Shown: positions 17,858 to 26,644, numbered from the stretch's first letter. The stretch is DNA of 64,000 nucleotides from Acinetobacter qingfengensis (GCF_008693185.1 NZ_VXKN01000002.1:434001-498000), one strand, 5' to 3'. Made by a program: numbers and translations. Notes: generated by a model not told the origin, from the letters alone.

Positions 17858-18703
17858 ATGCCTTTCGTAATTATTCTGGCTATTCTGGTAGCGATTGCTG
17901 TTTATAGTTCTGTTGCAATTGTACCACAAGGTTATAAATACATCGTACAACGGTTAGGAAAATACCACACCACCCTAACGCCTGGGATCAGTTTTATTAT
18001 TCCATTTATGGATAAAGTTGCTTTCAAAGTTACAACCAAAGACATTGTTCTAGATATCCCTTCTCAAGAAGTCATTACATTAGATAATGCCGTACTCGTT
18101 ATGAATGCTGTATCTTATATCAATATCACCACACCTGAAAAAGCAGTTTATGGGATTGAAGATTACACTTGGGCAATTCAAAATTTGGTACAAACATCCT
18201 TACGTTCTATAGTAGGTGAAATGAATCTGGATGATGCATTATCATCACGAGATCACATCAAAGCCAAGCTAAAAATGGCAATTTCTGATGATATTGCAGA
18301 TTGGGGAATTACCTTAAAAACTGTAGAGATTCAGGATATCAAACCCTCTCCAACCATGCAGGCAGCAATGGAGGCACAGGCTGCCGCAGAACGTCAACGC
18401 CGTGCAACTGTAACCAAGGCAGATGGTGAAAAACAGGCAGCTATTCTGGAGGCAGAAGGCCGTCTGGAAGCCTCTCGTCGTGATGCCGAAGCTCAGGTTG
18501 TTTTAGCTGAAGCCTCTCAAAAAGCCATTGCTATGGTTAGTGCTGCAGTAGGTGAAAAAGAAATTCCTGTGGCCTACTTACTGGGTGAACAATATGTAAA
18601 AGCCATGCAGGATATGGCAAAATCAAATAACAGCAAAACTGTCGTTCTGCCTGCGGATATTTTAAATACCATTCGCGGTGTTATGGGCAGAAATCCACAA
18701 TAA
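17858..18703 (+). CDS. SPFH/band-7 (stomatin-like) protein
   Basis: A 281-residue SPFH protein. One N-terminal membrane span (residues 1-18) is followed by the band-7 domain (VPQGYKYIVQRLGKYHTTLTPGI read in parts, then ... WGITLKTVEIQDIKPSPTMQ). Next comes an alanine/glutamate-rich coiled coil at about residues 165-230. It resembles QmcA. It is translated with nfeD (GAGGAG before the ATG). A role as scaffold of membrane microdomains is known for the family, not shown here. Confidence 0.92.
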   Translation: MPFVIILAILVAIAVYSSVAIVPQGYKYIVQRLGKYHTTLTPGISFIIPFMDKVAFKVTTKDIVLDIPSQEVITLDNAVLVMNAVSYINITTPEKAVYGIEDYTWAIQNLVQTSLRSIVGEMNLDDALSSRDHIKAKLKMAISDDIADWGITLKTVEIQDIKPSPTMQAAMEAQAAAERQRRATVTKADGEKQAAILEAEGRLEASRRDAEAQVVLAEASQKAIAMVSAAVGEKEIPVAYLLGEQYVKAMQDMAKSNNSKTVVLPADILNTIRGVMGRNPQ

Positions 18704-18712
18704 ACTTCCTTT

Positions 18713-18750
18713 AGGCTTTTCTATGCTATATGAGCAGCAGAGAAAAGCCT
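18713..18750. terminator. Hairpin after the nfeD-SPFH operon
   Basis: The arms AGGCTTTTCT and AGAAAAGCCT (10 bp) include an inner TGCT/AGCA pairing. It starts 10 bp after the SPFH stop. It lacks a T tract on the plus strand. Confidence 0.45.
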
Positions 18751-18928
18751 CATCATGATTGAATGATCAATATGATATCATTGGGAAATAATCTACAACT
18801 TTTTAATTTATAAGTGTAAAAATCTCATCTTATTACAGTTTTTAGATAATCAGCTTTTTTTATTTTCAATCTATTACTGGTATCCACTTATACTACTCAG
18901 ATCAATTCATTCAACATATTAATTTGGG

Positions 18929-19522
18929 TTAAGATATAAATTTCCCTACAAATAAAACATGTTGGATATTATTTTGAATAAAGACTTCATTATTATGAAT
19001 ATTTTTTTGATAAAAACTGGAATTTAGCAATAAAGCTGCGCCATAAGTCATTGACCAGATATAGGATAAATAATCCCGAATAGATAAAGTACTTTTACAT
19101 TTTAATAAATGTGCTTGTGTTGTACCTTTCAGTGTCAATATTCTTTGTTCACGAAGATGATATAATTCTAAAAACTGATGACTGGTGAAAACATCTGACA
19201 GTATTTCTTCAATCTGATGTAGTAAAACAATTTTATATGAGTTTCTTAGATTATAATTCATGTAGGCTATAATAAAATTTTTTAAGTTTTTTTGATATTT
19301 ATGTGTAATATCCAATAAAGCTGCCTCATTTTCCAGTAATAAATGAAATAATAAATTATTTTTATCAGGAAAATAGCGATAAATTGTACCTTTGGCAACG
19401 TGCAATCGTCTAGCCAGAATATCCATATTAATATCCTGTTTATTTTCAATCAGAAGTTTTTCTGCTTCCTGTAATATAATCTGTTTTCTTAAATTTTTTG
19501 ACTTGATTTTTAATTGTACCAT
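18929..19522 (-). CDS. TetR-family transcriptional regulator
   Basis: A protein of about 197 residues if started at the ATG at 19522; longer forms from 19537 or 19582 are possible. The N-terminal helix-turn-helix is clear: INMDILARRLHVAKGTIYRYFPDKNNLLFHLL read in two parts, residues about 30-60. The C-terminal ligand domain is not assignable. The gene is very AT-rich compared with neighbours. It sits at the downstream end of the catabolic island on the same strand as the degradation genes, which suggests but does not prove that it controls them. Confidence 0.82.
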   Translation of the reverse strand: MVQLKIKSKNLRKQIILQEAEKLLIENKQDINMDILARRLHVAKGTIYRYFPDKNNLLFHLLLENEAALLDITHKYQKNLKNFIIAYMNYNLRNSYKIVLLHQIEEILSDVFTSHQFLELYHLREQRILTLKGTTQAHLLKCKSTLSIRDYLSYIWSMTYGAALLLNSSFYQKNIHNNEVFIQNNIQHVLFVGKFIS

Positions 19523-19669
19523 ATCATAATATTCCATATTAAAATAAAGTAGTATCTGCACTCTGGAAAATTCCACGATCATAAAGGATTAGAATCCTGA
19601 AATTTTATTCCAGAAAATATGCAGTGCAGAACCTCATCCCTGATTAAAACTCTTTTAATCTGTGCTGTA

Positions 19670-21211
19670 TTACACTAAATCCTCCATAATTTTTGCTTCT
19701 GGCCAGCATAATGACATCCCTAAACCGCTACGACGACGCAACCATGCGCTGAGGCGATAACGTGGATCTCCTGTGATGTGATAAATTGAACTTAAAATTT
19801 CTGCTATTTTTTCTGCACCAAGCTCATCGCCCCATTGTAACAGGCCGTGAGGATAGCCTAATCCAAGCTGTACACCCTGATTCAGATCTTCAATGCTACA
19901 AATTTTTTGCTGTACAATGTCGGCAGATAAATTAATCATCATTGCCAATATGCGCTGCGCCACAAAACCGACACTATCATTAATTACAGTCACGCCAACC
20001 CCATCCTGTGCAAACAAGGCATGTGAATAATTTCTATACTGCGGATCAGTCGCAGGGTTTTGCATTAAACAACGATGCCTGTTCAAATCCAGTAACAGAT
20101 CTATGCCGATGCTGTGTGCAGGGGCAGTACCAAACTGCTGACAAGCCATTGAAGTGTCCATGCCATAAAAACCAAGTATACATAGCGCTTCACTTGAAGG
20201 GGTTGGAAGATCTTCGACAATCACATTTAGTTTCTGTAATAGTTGGCTGAGCCTATGCCGATCCTCTATATGTTCCGTACCAATCCAGACAGATGGAAAT
20301 TGATGCACGACAGGTACAGGTTGCTGCATATTGGTATCAATACGCTTGCCCTGCTGATATTGATAAAATCCCTTACCTGCCTTACGTCCTACAAACCCTG
20401 CATCCAGCATTTGTTGTGTAATCTGTGCAGGACGGTAACGTGGATCCTGATAAAACTGATGATAAATGGATTCATTCACTGGATGTGATACATCAAGAGC
20501 AGTCAGATCAAAAAGCTCAAATGGCCCCATACGAAACCCCAGACCTTCACGCAAAATCCGATCTATATCCTGTGGTCTGGCAACGGATTCTTTTAGAATC
20601 TGTAAGGCTTCTGTACCATAAGCCCGTCCTGCATGATTAATAATAAAACCTGGTGTATCTTTGGCCTGAATTGCATGATGCCCCATTCTTTTGGCAAAAG
20701 CATTGAGTGTTTCACAGACCTTTTGATCTGTAGCCAGGCCATTGATGACTTCTACGATTTTCATTAATGGAACGGGATTAAAGAAATGGAATCCTGCCAC
20801 CCGTTCTGGATGATGGCATTTTTGGGCAATGGCTGTTACTGAGAGTGATGACGTATTGGTTGCCAAAATACATCGTGGTGAAACTATGCTTTCTAATTGC
20901 TGAAATAAATTCAGTTTAATTTCCAGACGTTCAACAATAGCTTCTATCACCAATTGGCTATCAGACAATTCTGCAAGCGTATCCACAGGCTGTAAATTTG
21001 CCAAAGCATTGGTCAGTTGTTGCGATGTAATTTTTTTCTTTTCCATTAAAGTTGTTAATGTCTGTTGCAATTGATCAATCGCTTGCTGCGCCATGCCTTG
21101 CTGTTGATCAAATAATTTGACATGAATCCCTGCTTGCGCTGCAATCTGGGCGATACCTGTTCCCATGATACCAGCACCAATAATTGCAATTTTTTCAATC
21201 ACATTTAACAT
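19670..21211 (-). CDS. 3-hydroxyacyl-CoA dehydrogenase, PaaH-like
   Basis: A 513-residue NAD-dependent dehydrogenase. The Rossmann motif GAGIMGTG is at residues 12-19 and FHFFNPVPLMKIVEV near residue 145 belongs to the catalytic domain. Two C-terminal 3HCDH domains follow (about 190-290 with GFIINHAGRA and GRKAGKGFY, and about 400-500 with GFVAQRILAM). This duplicated layout is that of PaaH/PaaC, which oxidises 3-hydroxyadipyl-CoA in phenylacetate breakdown. No paaABCDE genes are here, so the substrate is probably a different 3-hydroxyacyl-CoA. Its start lies 1 nt after the crotonase stop, so the two are coupled. Confidence 0.88.
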   Translation of the reverse strand: MLNVIEKIAIIGAGIMGTGIAQIAAQAGIHVKLFDQQQGMAQQAIDQLQQTLTTLMEKKKITSQQLTNALANLQPVDTLAELSDSQLVIEAIVERLEIKLNLFQQLESIVSPRCILATNTSSLSVTAIAQKCHHPERVAGFHFFNPVPLMKIVEVINGLATDQKVCETLNAFAKRMGHHAIQAKDTPGFIINHAGRAYGTEALQILKESVARPQDIDRILREGLGFRMGPFELFDLTALDVSHPVNESIYHQFYQDPRYRPAQITQQMLDAGFVGRKAGKGFYQYQQGKRIDTNMQQPVPVVHQFPSVWIGTEHIEDRHRLSQLLQKLNVIVEDLPTPSSEALCILGFYGMDTSMACQQFGTAPAHSIGIDLLLDLNRHRCLMQNPATDPQYRNYSHALFAQDGVGVTVINDSVGFVAQRILAMMINLSADIVQQKICSIEDLNQGVQLGLGYPHGLLQWGDELGAEKIAEILSSIYHITGDPRYRLSAWLRRRSGLGMSLCWPEAKIMEDLV

Positions 21212-21212
21212 A

Positions 21213-21977
21213 TCAGTGTCCTTTGAAATGTGCGGTTCTTTTTTCCAGAAATGCCTGTGCGCCTTCTTTTTGATCGTGTGAATCGAACAATAACTGAAAT
21301 GCTTTACGTTCCAGAATCAATGCATTTTCCAGTGGTAAATCTGCACCAGCCAGCATAATTTCCTTAATTTGTGCCACTGTCAATGGGGAAAATGCTGCAA
21401 TTTCGGTTGCGATCTGAATAGCTTTATCCAGAGTTTGGGAGGCAGGCACAACTTCACTAACCAGTCCCATTTGTAATGCTTCAGATGCCGATACAAAACA
21501 ACCTGTTAACACCATTCTCATGGCCTGAAACTTACCCACAGCACGAATCAAACGCTGAGTACCACCAGCACCTGGCATTAGTCCCAGTTTGACTTCTGGT
21601 TGTCCAAATCGGGCATTATCTCCTGCAATAATGATATCGCAATGCATTGCAAGCTCACAGCCACCACCCAATGCAAAACCATTGACTGCGGCAATCACGG
21701 GTTTGGGGCAACGACTAATGGATTCCCAGAGATATTCTGTATGTCTTAAGTACATTTCTGTACTTGAAGCATGGGCAAACTCACGAACATCTGCACCTGC
21801 TACAAAACAGTTTTCATTACCTGTCAAAACAATGGATCTGATGTCATGCTCAAATGATAATGTCTTAAAAATATTGGCAAGTTCCTGACGTACTTGCATA
21901 TTGAGTGCATTTTTTGCTTCTGGTCGATTAATCTTTACAATGGCAATACCATCATCCTGACGTACTACATTCACCAT
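21213..21977 (-). CDS. Enoyl-CoA hydratase (crotonase family), PaaF-like
   Basis: A 254-residue crotonase-fold protein from the ATG at 21977 (a TTG at 21986 is the alternative). The oxyanion-hole stretch GADVREFA, NGFALGGGCELAMHCD, and GLMPGAGGTQRL are typical of true enoyl-CoA hydratases; the acidic residues around CELAMHCD and QPEVKLGLMPG match the two catalytic glutamates of the family. It should hydrate a 2-enoyl-CoA for the coupled dehydrogenase downstream. Confidence 0.9.
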   Translation of the reverse strand: MVNVVRQDDGIAIVKINRPEAKNALNMQVRQELANIFKTLSFEHDIRSIVLTGNENCFVAGADVREFAHASSTEMYLRHTEYLWESISRCPKPVIAAVNGFALGGGCELAMHCDIIIAGDNARFGQPEVKLGLMPGAGGTQRLIRAVGKFQAMRMVLTGCFVSASEALQMGLVSEVVPASQTLDKAIQIATEIAAFSPLTVAQIKEIMLAGADLPLENALILERKAFQLLFDSHDQKEGAQAFLEKRTAHFKGH

Positions 21978-22020
21978 ATTATCCAAGAGAAAATTCCTTT
22001 ATATGTAACTTATTCAGGAT

Positions 22021-22053
22021 ATGGACATGGCATATATACAACACCATGTCCAT
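22021..22053 (-). other. Stem-loop between monooxygenase and hydratase genes
   Basis: Exact 10-bp arms ATGGACATGG and CCATGTCCAT enclose a 13-nt loop. The stem starts 21 bp beyond the end of the flavin monooxygenase gene and ends 44 bp before the hydratase gene. There is no T tract; it could be a processing or stability structure within the operon. Confidence 0.5.
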
Positions 22054-22073
22054 TGAAACTGGCATTGCAATAA

Positions 22074-23144
22074 TTATTGATTAACGGCTTTGACGACATC
22101 ACGACCAAGTGCCTTATTAATGGCAGGAATAATGGTTGTTCCCCATAATTCGATCTGACGTAACATGGTCTTTTCATCAAAATCACCCAATTGGGTTTGA
22201 ATCGCGATCTGATCAGGTTGTAGAATTTCAATTTCTTGCAGCAATTTGTCGATCACATAATTCACACTGCCGACGGGCAGATTTTTACGCATTTGTTCAA
22301 AAGACAAATCCTGCTCGGTTGGTATTTCCTTGATTAAATAGCCATCTTCACTTTGTTCCTTACGTTTTTGTAGTGCTTCGGAAAGACGGCGCTGAAAACG
22401 GGCATTATCCAGATAACTATCAATTTCTGCCTGATTATCACTGGCATAACAACAACGTAAAAATGCGATTCTGGAATCCTTAACCTGTTTACCTTCACTT
22501 TCCGCTGCGGCAACCAAATTATCCCGCACACTCTGAATTGTATCGTTGCCATCATGAAAAGCTGTGACAAAAATATTATGACCTTCTCTGAATGCACGAG
22601 CCATACTACGTTCTGAACCTGCTGCAACCCAGATTGGTGGTGTGGGTTGTTGTACTGTGCGTACAGATATTGCTGTAGGCTGAATCTGGAGATGTTGTCC
22701 CTGATGTTCAAAAATTTTCTGTCGCATCCCTTTCATCAGAATGTCCAGATATTCTGAAAAGACTGCGGGTGCATCACTGACATTCGTACCAAAACGCTCA
22801 AATTCAAATTGCTGATAACCAGATCCGACACCCAATTCCAGACGACCATTGGTTACTGTATCGGCAAAACCAATTTCTGATAACAAACGTTGAGGTTGAT
22901 AAAGTGGTAATACACAAACAGCTGTTCCCAGACGTATACGCTCAGTTAAACCGGCACAGGCAGCCACCATCATTAATGGCGACGGAACCAGACTATAATT
23001 ATTAAAGTGATGTTCAGCGAACCATGCTGCATCAAATCCTGCTTTTTCTGCTGTAACGGTCTGTTCTATTGAATGACGAATAACTTGCGCCGAAGTCTGA
23101 TGATAACCACGTTGTGCAGCAAGAATAAATGTACCAAATTCCAT
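22074..23144 (-). CDS. LLM-class (luciferase-like) flavin-dependent monooxygenase
   Basis: A 356-residue bacterial-luciferase-like TIM-barrel oxygenase that needs reduced FMN from a separate reductase. Signature stretches are FDAAWFAEHHFNNYS near residue 35, RIRLGTAVCVLPLY near 72, and GRLELGVGSGYQQFEFERFG near 105. The ATG at 23144 has AAGGA 8 nt upstream and begins MEFGTFI, the normal family start. A flavin reductase is encoded in the same island. Family members include luciferases, type II Baeyer-Villiger and desulfonating enzymes; which reaction occurs here is not visible. Confidence 0.88.
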   Translation of the reverse strand: MEFGTFILAAQRGYHQTSAQVIRHSIEQTVTAEKAGFDAAWFAEHHFNNYSLVPSPLMMVAACAGLTERIRLGTAVCVLPLYQPQRLLSEIGFADTVTNGRLELGVGSGYQQFEFERFGTNVSDAPAVFSEYLDILMKGMRQKIFEHQGQHLQIQPTAISVRTVQQPTPPIWVAAGSERSMARAFREGHNIFVTAFHDGNDTIQSVRDNLVAAAESEGKQVKDSRIAFLRCCYASDNQAEIDSYLDNARFQRRLSEALQKRKEQSEDGYLIKEIPTEQDLSFEQMRKNLPVGSVNYVIDKLLQEIEILQPDQIAIQTQLGDFDEKTMLRQIELWGTTIIPAINKALGRDVVKAVNQ

Positions 23145-23221
23145 GTCAACTATCCTTTTCCATAAATATAATGTGTGCTTACATTGTGTTTTCTTCCACA
23201 AATCATGCTGTTTTTTTGGAC

Positions 23222-23280
23222 TGCACTTTACCAGGGAAAGAATGCCTAATCAGCCTTTCCTACACGGTATTTACAGTGCA
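23222..23280 (-). other. Nested inverted repeats upstream of the flavin monooxygenase
   Basis: TGCACT (23222) pairs with AGTGCA (23275), and inside it GGAAAG (23235) pairs with CTTTCC (23255). The element lies in the promoter or leader region of the monooxygenase gene. Whether it acts as DNA site or RNA fold is unknown. Confidence 0.35.
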
Positions 23281-23346
23281 ACTTCTTGTTAGAAGATGAT
23301 TTTAAGTTTACGAAAATTTAAAAATTTTTCTAGATAATTCATAAAT

Positions 23347-23384
23347 TTAGACGCATAATTCATATATATGAATTATGCGTCTAA
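23347..23384. promoter_or_regulatory. Perfect 38-bp palindrome, possible operator
   Basis: All 19 base pairs are complementary around 23365/23366. The left half begins TTAGACGCAT and ends AATTCATAT. The core ATTCATAT-ATATGAAT matches the form of other dyads in this island. It overlaps the stop codon of the extended crotonase gene and lies about 200 bp upstream of the monooxygenase. It may be an operator, a transcript hairpin, or both; no T tract follows on the minus strand. Confidence 0.6.
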
Positions 23385-24469
23385 TCTCCAGAAAATTGTG
23401 CAGTTGTGCCATCAAAAAAAGCCGCAATGCCACGTTTATAATCAGCACTAAAACCTGCCTGACGCTGCAATGTTGCTTCCAATAGCAATTGTTGTTCCAG
23501 ATGATTTGTTGCCGAATGAGTAAATGTTTGTTTAATGGCTGCAAATGATTGTGTTGGCCTGGAAGCCAATTGTTTGACGAGTTGTTCTGCTTCGGGTAAT
23601 AGTTGATCTTTAGGTAATGTTTGCCAGATCATGCCCCATTCTTTAGCCTGTTGCGCCTGAACAGGTTCTGCCAGAATGGTTAGGGCTTTTGCTCGAGCAG
23701 TACCAATTAACCTTGGTAAATGCCAGCTAATCCCTGCATCTGGTGCCAAACCAATTTTAGAAAAAGATAAAATAAATCGGGCATTTTCTTCTGCCATGAC
23801 CAGATCACAGGCTAAAGCCAGACTTACACCTGCTCCCGCAGCCACACCATTTACAGCACATACAATGGGTTTTGCTGCCTGATGAATGGCCATAATCACT
23901 GGATTATAATGATTCATTAAGGAATCGCCCAGATCTGCACTATTCTCCTGATCTTTACGTTCATTTAAATCCTGTCCTGCACAAAAGCCACGTCCTGCAC
24001 CTGTCAATAAAATTGCCCTACAGCTACGATCTGCCGTAGCAGTAAAAATGGCATCCTGTAATGCCTGCAACATGGGTTCGTTAAAGGCGTTTAATTTCTC
24101 AGGTCGGTTAAGGGTAATCACTGTATAATTACTTTCTTTACGTACCAATACAGTCGGCTGGATATCTGAGAAAGATGTAGCAGGTAACCATTCAATATGT
24201 GCTTTTATGGCATTGGTTTCTGGGTGAATCCAGCCATATTTTTTTGCTCCCTGTAACATTTGGTTAAAATCACTCAACCATTGCTCACTGCTAGAAAAAC
24301 GCTTTACCTGCTCTGGAAGAATCCAGACATGATCTGCATTTTCATATTGAAAATCAGTAATTTCTGGTTGCTCACCAACATGAAATCCTTCCAGAATAAA
24401 TTTAAATGACTTGAAATTCTCTACATCATCCAGACGTAATCCCAGATCTTTATTAAAAACCAGCTCCAT
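23381..24469 (-). CDS. Crotonase-fold enzyme with unrecognised N-terminal extension
   Basis: A 362-residue protein, about 100 residues longer than normal crotonases. Residues about 105-362 form the crotonase fold: YTVITLNRPEKLNAFN, LTGAGRGFCAGQDL, NGVAAGAGVSLALACD and GLAPDAGISWHLPRLIG. FCAGQDLNER and the aspartate in APDAG point to the PaaG-like isomerase group. Residues 1-100 are an acidic, aromatic-rich segment (HVWILPEQVKRF, KKYGWIHPE, IKAHIEW) that I do not recognise. The ATG at 24469 has GAGGAAA, and the gene starts 5 bp after the double-SDR stop. The 3' end runs into the 38-bp palindrome. Confidence 0.8.
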   Translation of the reverse strand: MELVFNKDLGLRLDDVENFKSFKFILEGFHVGEQPEITDFQYENADHVWILPEQVKRFSSSEQWLSDFNQMLQGAKKYGWIHPETNAIKAHIEWLPATSFSDIQPTVLVRKESNYTVITLNRPEKLNAFNEPMLQALQDAIFTATADRSCRAILLTGAGRGFCAGQDLNERKDQENSADLGDSLMNHYNPVIMAIHQAAKPIVCAVNGVAAGAGVSLALACDLVMAEENARFILSFSKIGLAPDAGISWHLPRLIGTARAKALTILAEPVQAQQAKEWGMIWQTLPKDQLLPEAEQLVKQLASRPTQSFAAIKQTFTHSATNHLEQQLLLEATLQRQAGFSADYKRGIAAFFDGTTAQFSGD

Positions 24470-24474
24470 AATTG

Positions 24475-26082
24475 TTATTTCCTCATAATTCCTGATTCAG
24501 ATTGATAATATAGTCTATTTCCCAAAGCTTTCCAGCCACCATCAACATAAAACGCTGCGCCATTAATATAGGTGGCAGCATCTGAGGCAAGGAAGAATGC
24601 AGCATCTGCTACATGCTGTGGTTGCCCCAGATAACCCAATGGGATTCGCTGGCAAATACTTGCCACATCAATGTATCCTGCCCGTTGCAATTGTGTCATG
24701 CCTTGTGTCTGAATATGACCTGGACACAAGGTAACAATTCGTATTCCTTGTGGTGCCAATTCGGCAGCCAGACAACGGCTTAACATTTCCAGTGCTGCTT
24801 TTGATGCCTCATAAGCATGTCCTGATGACAAAGGTAGATAAGCATGACTTGAATCAACATTGATGATCATGCCTTGACCATTCTGCATTGCAGGTACAAT
24901 CTCACGCATACAACAAAATGCACCCTCAAGATTCGTTGCAAAAAGTTTTTCAATCACCGCAATAGATGATTGCTCATTCGGTAGATCCTGCGCCACCAAA
25001 CCTGCATTAGTGATTAGAATATCTACTGTTGAATATTTTTGCCTGATGGTAGAAAACACTTGTTTAACCTGTTGTTCATCACCAATATCCAGACAAAAAC
25101 TGAGATGTTGTAATCCAAGTTTCTGGTTAAACTGTGTCAGTTTTTCCTGATTACAATCCAGTAAAATCAATTGATCGCCCTGTTGGGCAAATCGTTCGGC
25201 AATGGCTTGTCCAATGCCCTGTGCTGCTCCAGTTACAATAACTACTCTTGGTTTTTGTTGTGAGTTTATGGCATGAATTTCCTGTTCTGGAATACCATTG
25301 ATTGCTGGATAAGCAGTCCCTGCCTGATTAAAACAGGCCCAGCCGCCATCAACAGTAACGATGCTTCCTGTAATATAAGCTGCCTGTGTTGAAGCAAGAA
25401 AATTCACGACTTTTGCAATTTCTTCAGGGCGAGCCAGCCGCCCCATAGGAATCCGTTGTCGTACCTGTTGAAGATCAATTTTTCCTGAGCTTTCCAGTGC
25501 TGCAACCATAGGGGTTCTGACATAGCCTGGCGCAATGGCATTCACTCGTATACCCGTTGCAGCCAATTCACAGGCCAAAGTATGCGTTAAACTAATCATG
25601 GCAGCTTTGGATGCAGAATATGCATTTCTTTTTGGATTGGACACCAATCCTGCCAATGAAGCAATATTGACAATAGCGGCTTCTCGTGAAGACATCCACG
25701 CTAGACATTCCCGAATCAATTGTAATGGGCCAGTCCAGTTTACTGAAATTGCCTGTTTAAATTCATCAATTGAAGTATCAATGGTTGCTGACATGGTTGG
25801 CCCCACAGCAGCATTATTCACAATCAGATCAATCTGTCCAAATCGTTCACCGACGTTCTGAACAACACGGCCAATTTGTGCATAGTCTGATAAATCACAT
25901 CCAAATCCTGTATGTTGATGGCCCAATTCTGCCATTTGCTGTTGAACTTTTACACTGTCGATATCCAGGCCAACAATCTGATAACCTGCCTGAATCAGGG
26001 TTATACAAATTGCCTGGCCAATACCTCCTGTTGCCCCTGTTACAATGGCAATTTTCTGTTGTTGTTGCATTGCAGCCACCAT
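24475..26082 (-). CDS. Tandem short-chain dehydrogenase/reductase fusion
   Basis: A protein of 535 residues from the ATG at 26082, containing two complete SDR domains. Domain 1 has TGATGGIGQA (cofactor), NNAAVG, and Y-SAS-K (NAYSASKAA). It ends with the usual ITGSIVTVDGGW. A linker of about 30 residues leads to domain 2, with TGAAQGIGQA, TNAGLV, a serine in NVDSSHAY, YEASK, and YINGAAFYVDGGW. Both domains keep catalytic Ser, Tyr and Lys, so both may be active. Two successive alcohol or hydroxyacyl oxidations by one chain are plausible. It starts 10 bp after the flavin reductase stop. The longer frame to 26181 overlaps that gene and lacks support. Confidence 0.85.
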   Translation of the reverse strand: MVAAMQQQQKIAIVTGATGGIGQAICITLIQAGYQIVGLDIDSVKVQQQMAELGHQHTGFGCDLSDYAQIGRVVQNVGERFGQIDLIVNNAAVGPTMSATIDTSIDEFKQAISVNWTGPLQLIRECLAWMSSREAAIVNIASLAGLVSNPKRNAYSASKAAMISLTHTLACELAATGIRVNAIAPGYVRTPMVAALESSGKIDLQQVRQRIPMGRLARPEEIAKVVNFLASTQAAYITGSIVTVDGGWACFNQAGTAYPAINGIPEQEIHAINSQQKPRVVIVTGAAQGIGQAIAERFAQQGDQLILLDCNQEKLTQFNQKLGLQHLSFCLDIGDEQQVKQVFSTIRQKYSTVDILITNAGLVAQDLPNEQSSIAVIEKLFATNLEGAFCCMREIVPAMQNGQGMIINVDSSHAYLPLSSGHAYEASKAALEMLSRCLAAELAPQGIRIVTLCPGHIQTQGMTQLQRAGYIDVASICQRIPLGYLGQPQHVADAAFFLASDAATYINGAAFYVDGGWKALGNRLYYQSESGIMRK

Positions 26083-26092
26083 ATTCAGAGTT

Positions 26093-26644
26093 TCAGACCA
26101 TTCTTTCCAGTTTGCGAAATAAGCCATCACGGTATAACAGTACATTTTGATCCTGATATTCCGCTGCCAATACTCGCCCAATATATAAATTGTGTGTCCC
26201 AGAAGAAATACATTGCTCTACGACACAATCAAATGCAGCGACTGCCCCTTGTAATACAGGCGCACCTGTCATCAGAGTATGCCATTCACCTTCGCTATAG
26301 CGTTGTTCTGGCGTTACACCAGGTGTAGAAAATAATCGGGCAATACTGTGTTGTTCCTCTGTCAGCATATTTATGGCAAATACACCACTCTGGGCAATCA
26401 TTTTTTCAGCACTGGCATTTCTATTAACACAAACCAGCATACTTGGCGGTTCCATGGAAACAGAACAAATGGCCGTAGCAGTTAAACCATGTCGTAAATC
26501 TCCCAGAGAGGTAGTAACAATAGCAACTGGAGAGGCAATATGGCGCATAGATTGTTTAAAGGTCGCAATTTCTACACTTTGCACTACCGAACTATTTTCC
26601 ATGATTTCTGAACATTTTTTTAAAACTTGAGCTTCCATTGACAT
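26093..26644 (-). CDS. Flavin reductase (FMN-binding, DIM6/NTAB type)
   Basis: A 183-residue flavin reductase domain protein that would supply reduced flavin by NAD(P)H oxidation. Family marks are ASPVAIVTTSLGDLRHGLTATAICSVS (read in parts, residues 34-60), PPSMLVCVNRNASA, and a C-terminal LYIGRVLAAEY. AAAGGA lies 7 nt before the ATG at 26644. It is the smaller component expected for the luciferase-like monooxygenase in the same gene group. It is first in a run with the double SDR and the extended crotonase. Confidence 0.9.
   Translation of the reverse strand: MSMEAQVLKKCSEIMENSSVVQSVEIATFKQSMRHIASPVAIVTTSLGDLRHGLTATAICSVSMEPPSMLVCVNRNASAEKMIAQSGVFAINMLTEEQHSIARLFSTPGVTPEQRYSEGEWHTLMTGAPVLQGAVAAFDCVVEQCISSGTHNLYIGRVLAAEYQDQNVLLYRDGLFRKLERMV

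Noticed and set aside
19670..24469. Phenylacetate (paa) pathway
   Set aside because: PaaH-, PaaF- and PaaG-like genes are present, but the ring-epoxidase paaABCDE, the ligase paaK and paaZ are absent; the homology is at family level only.
26083..26181. Longer N-terminus of the double-SDR protein starting at 26181
   Set aside because: It overlaps the end of the flavin reductase gene and the extra residues do not fit an SDR start; the ATG at 26082 begins just before the cofactor motif.
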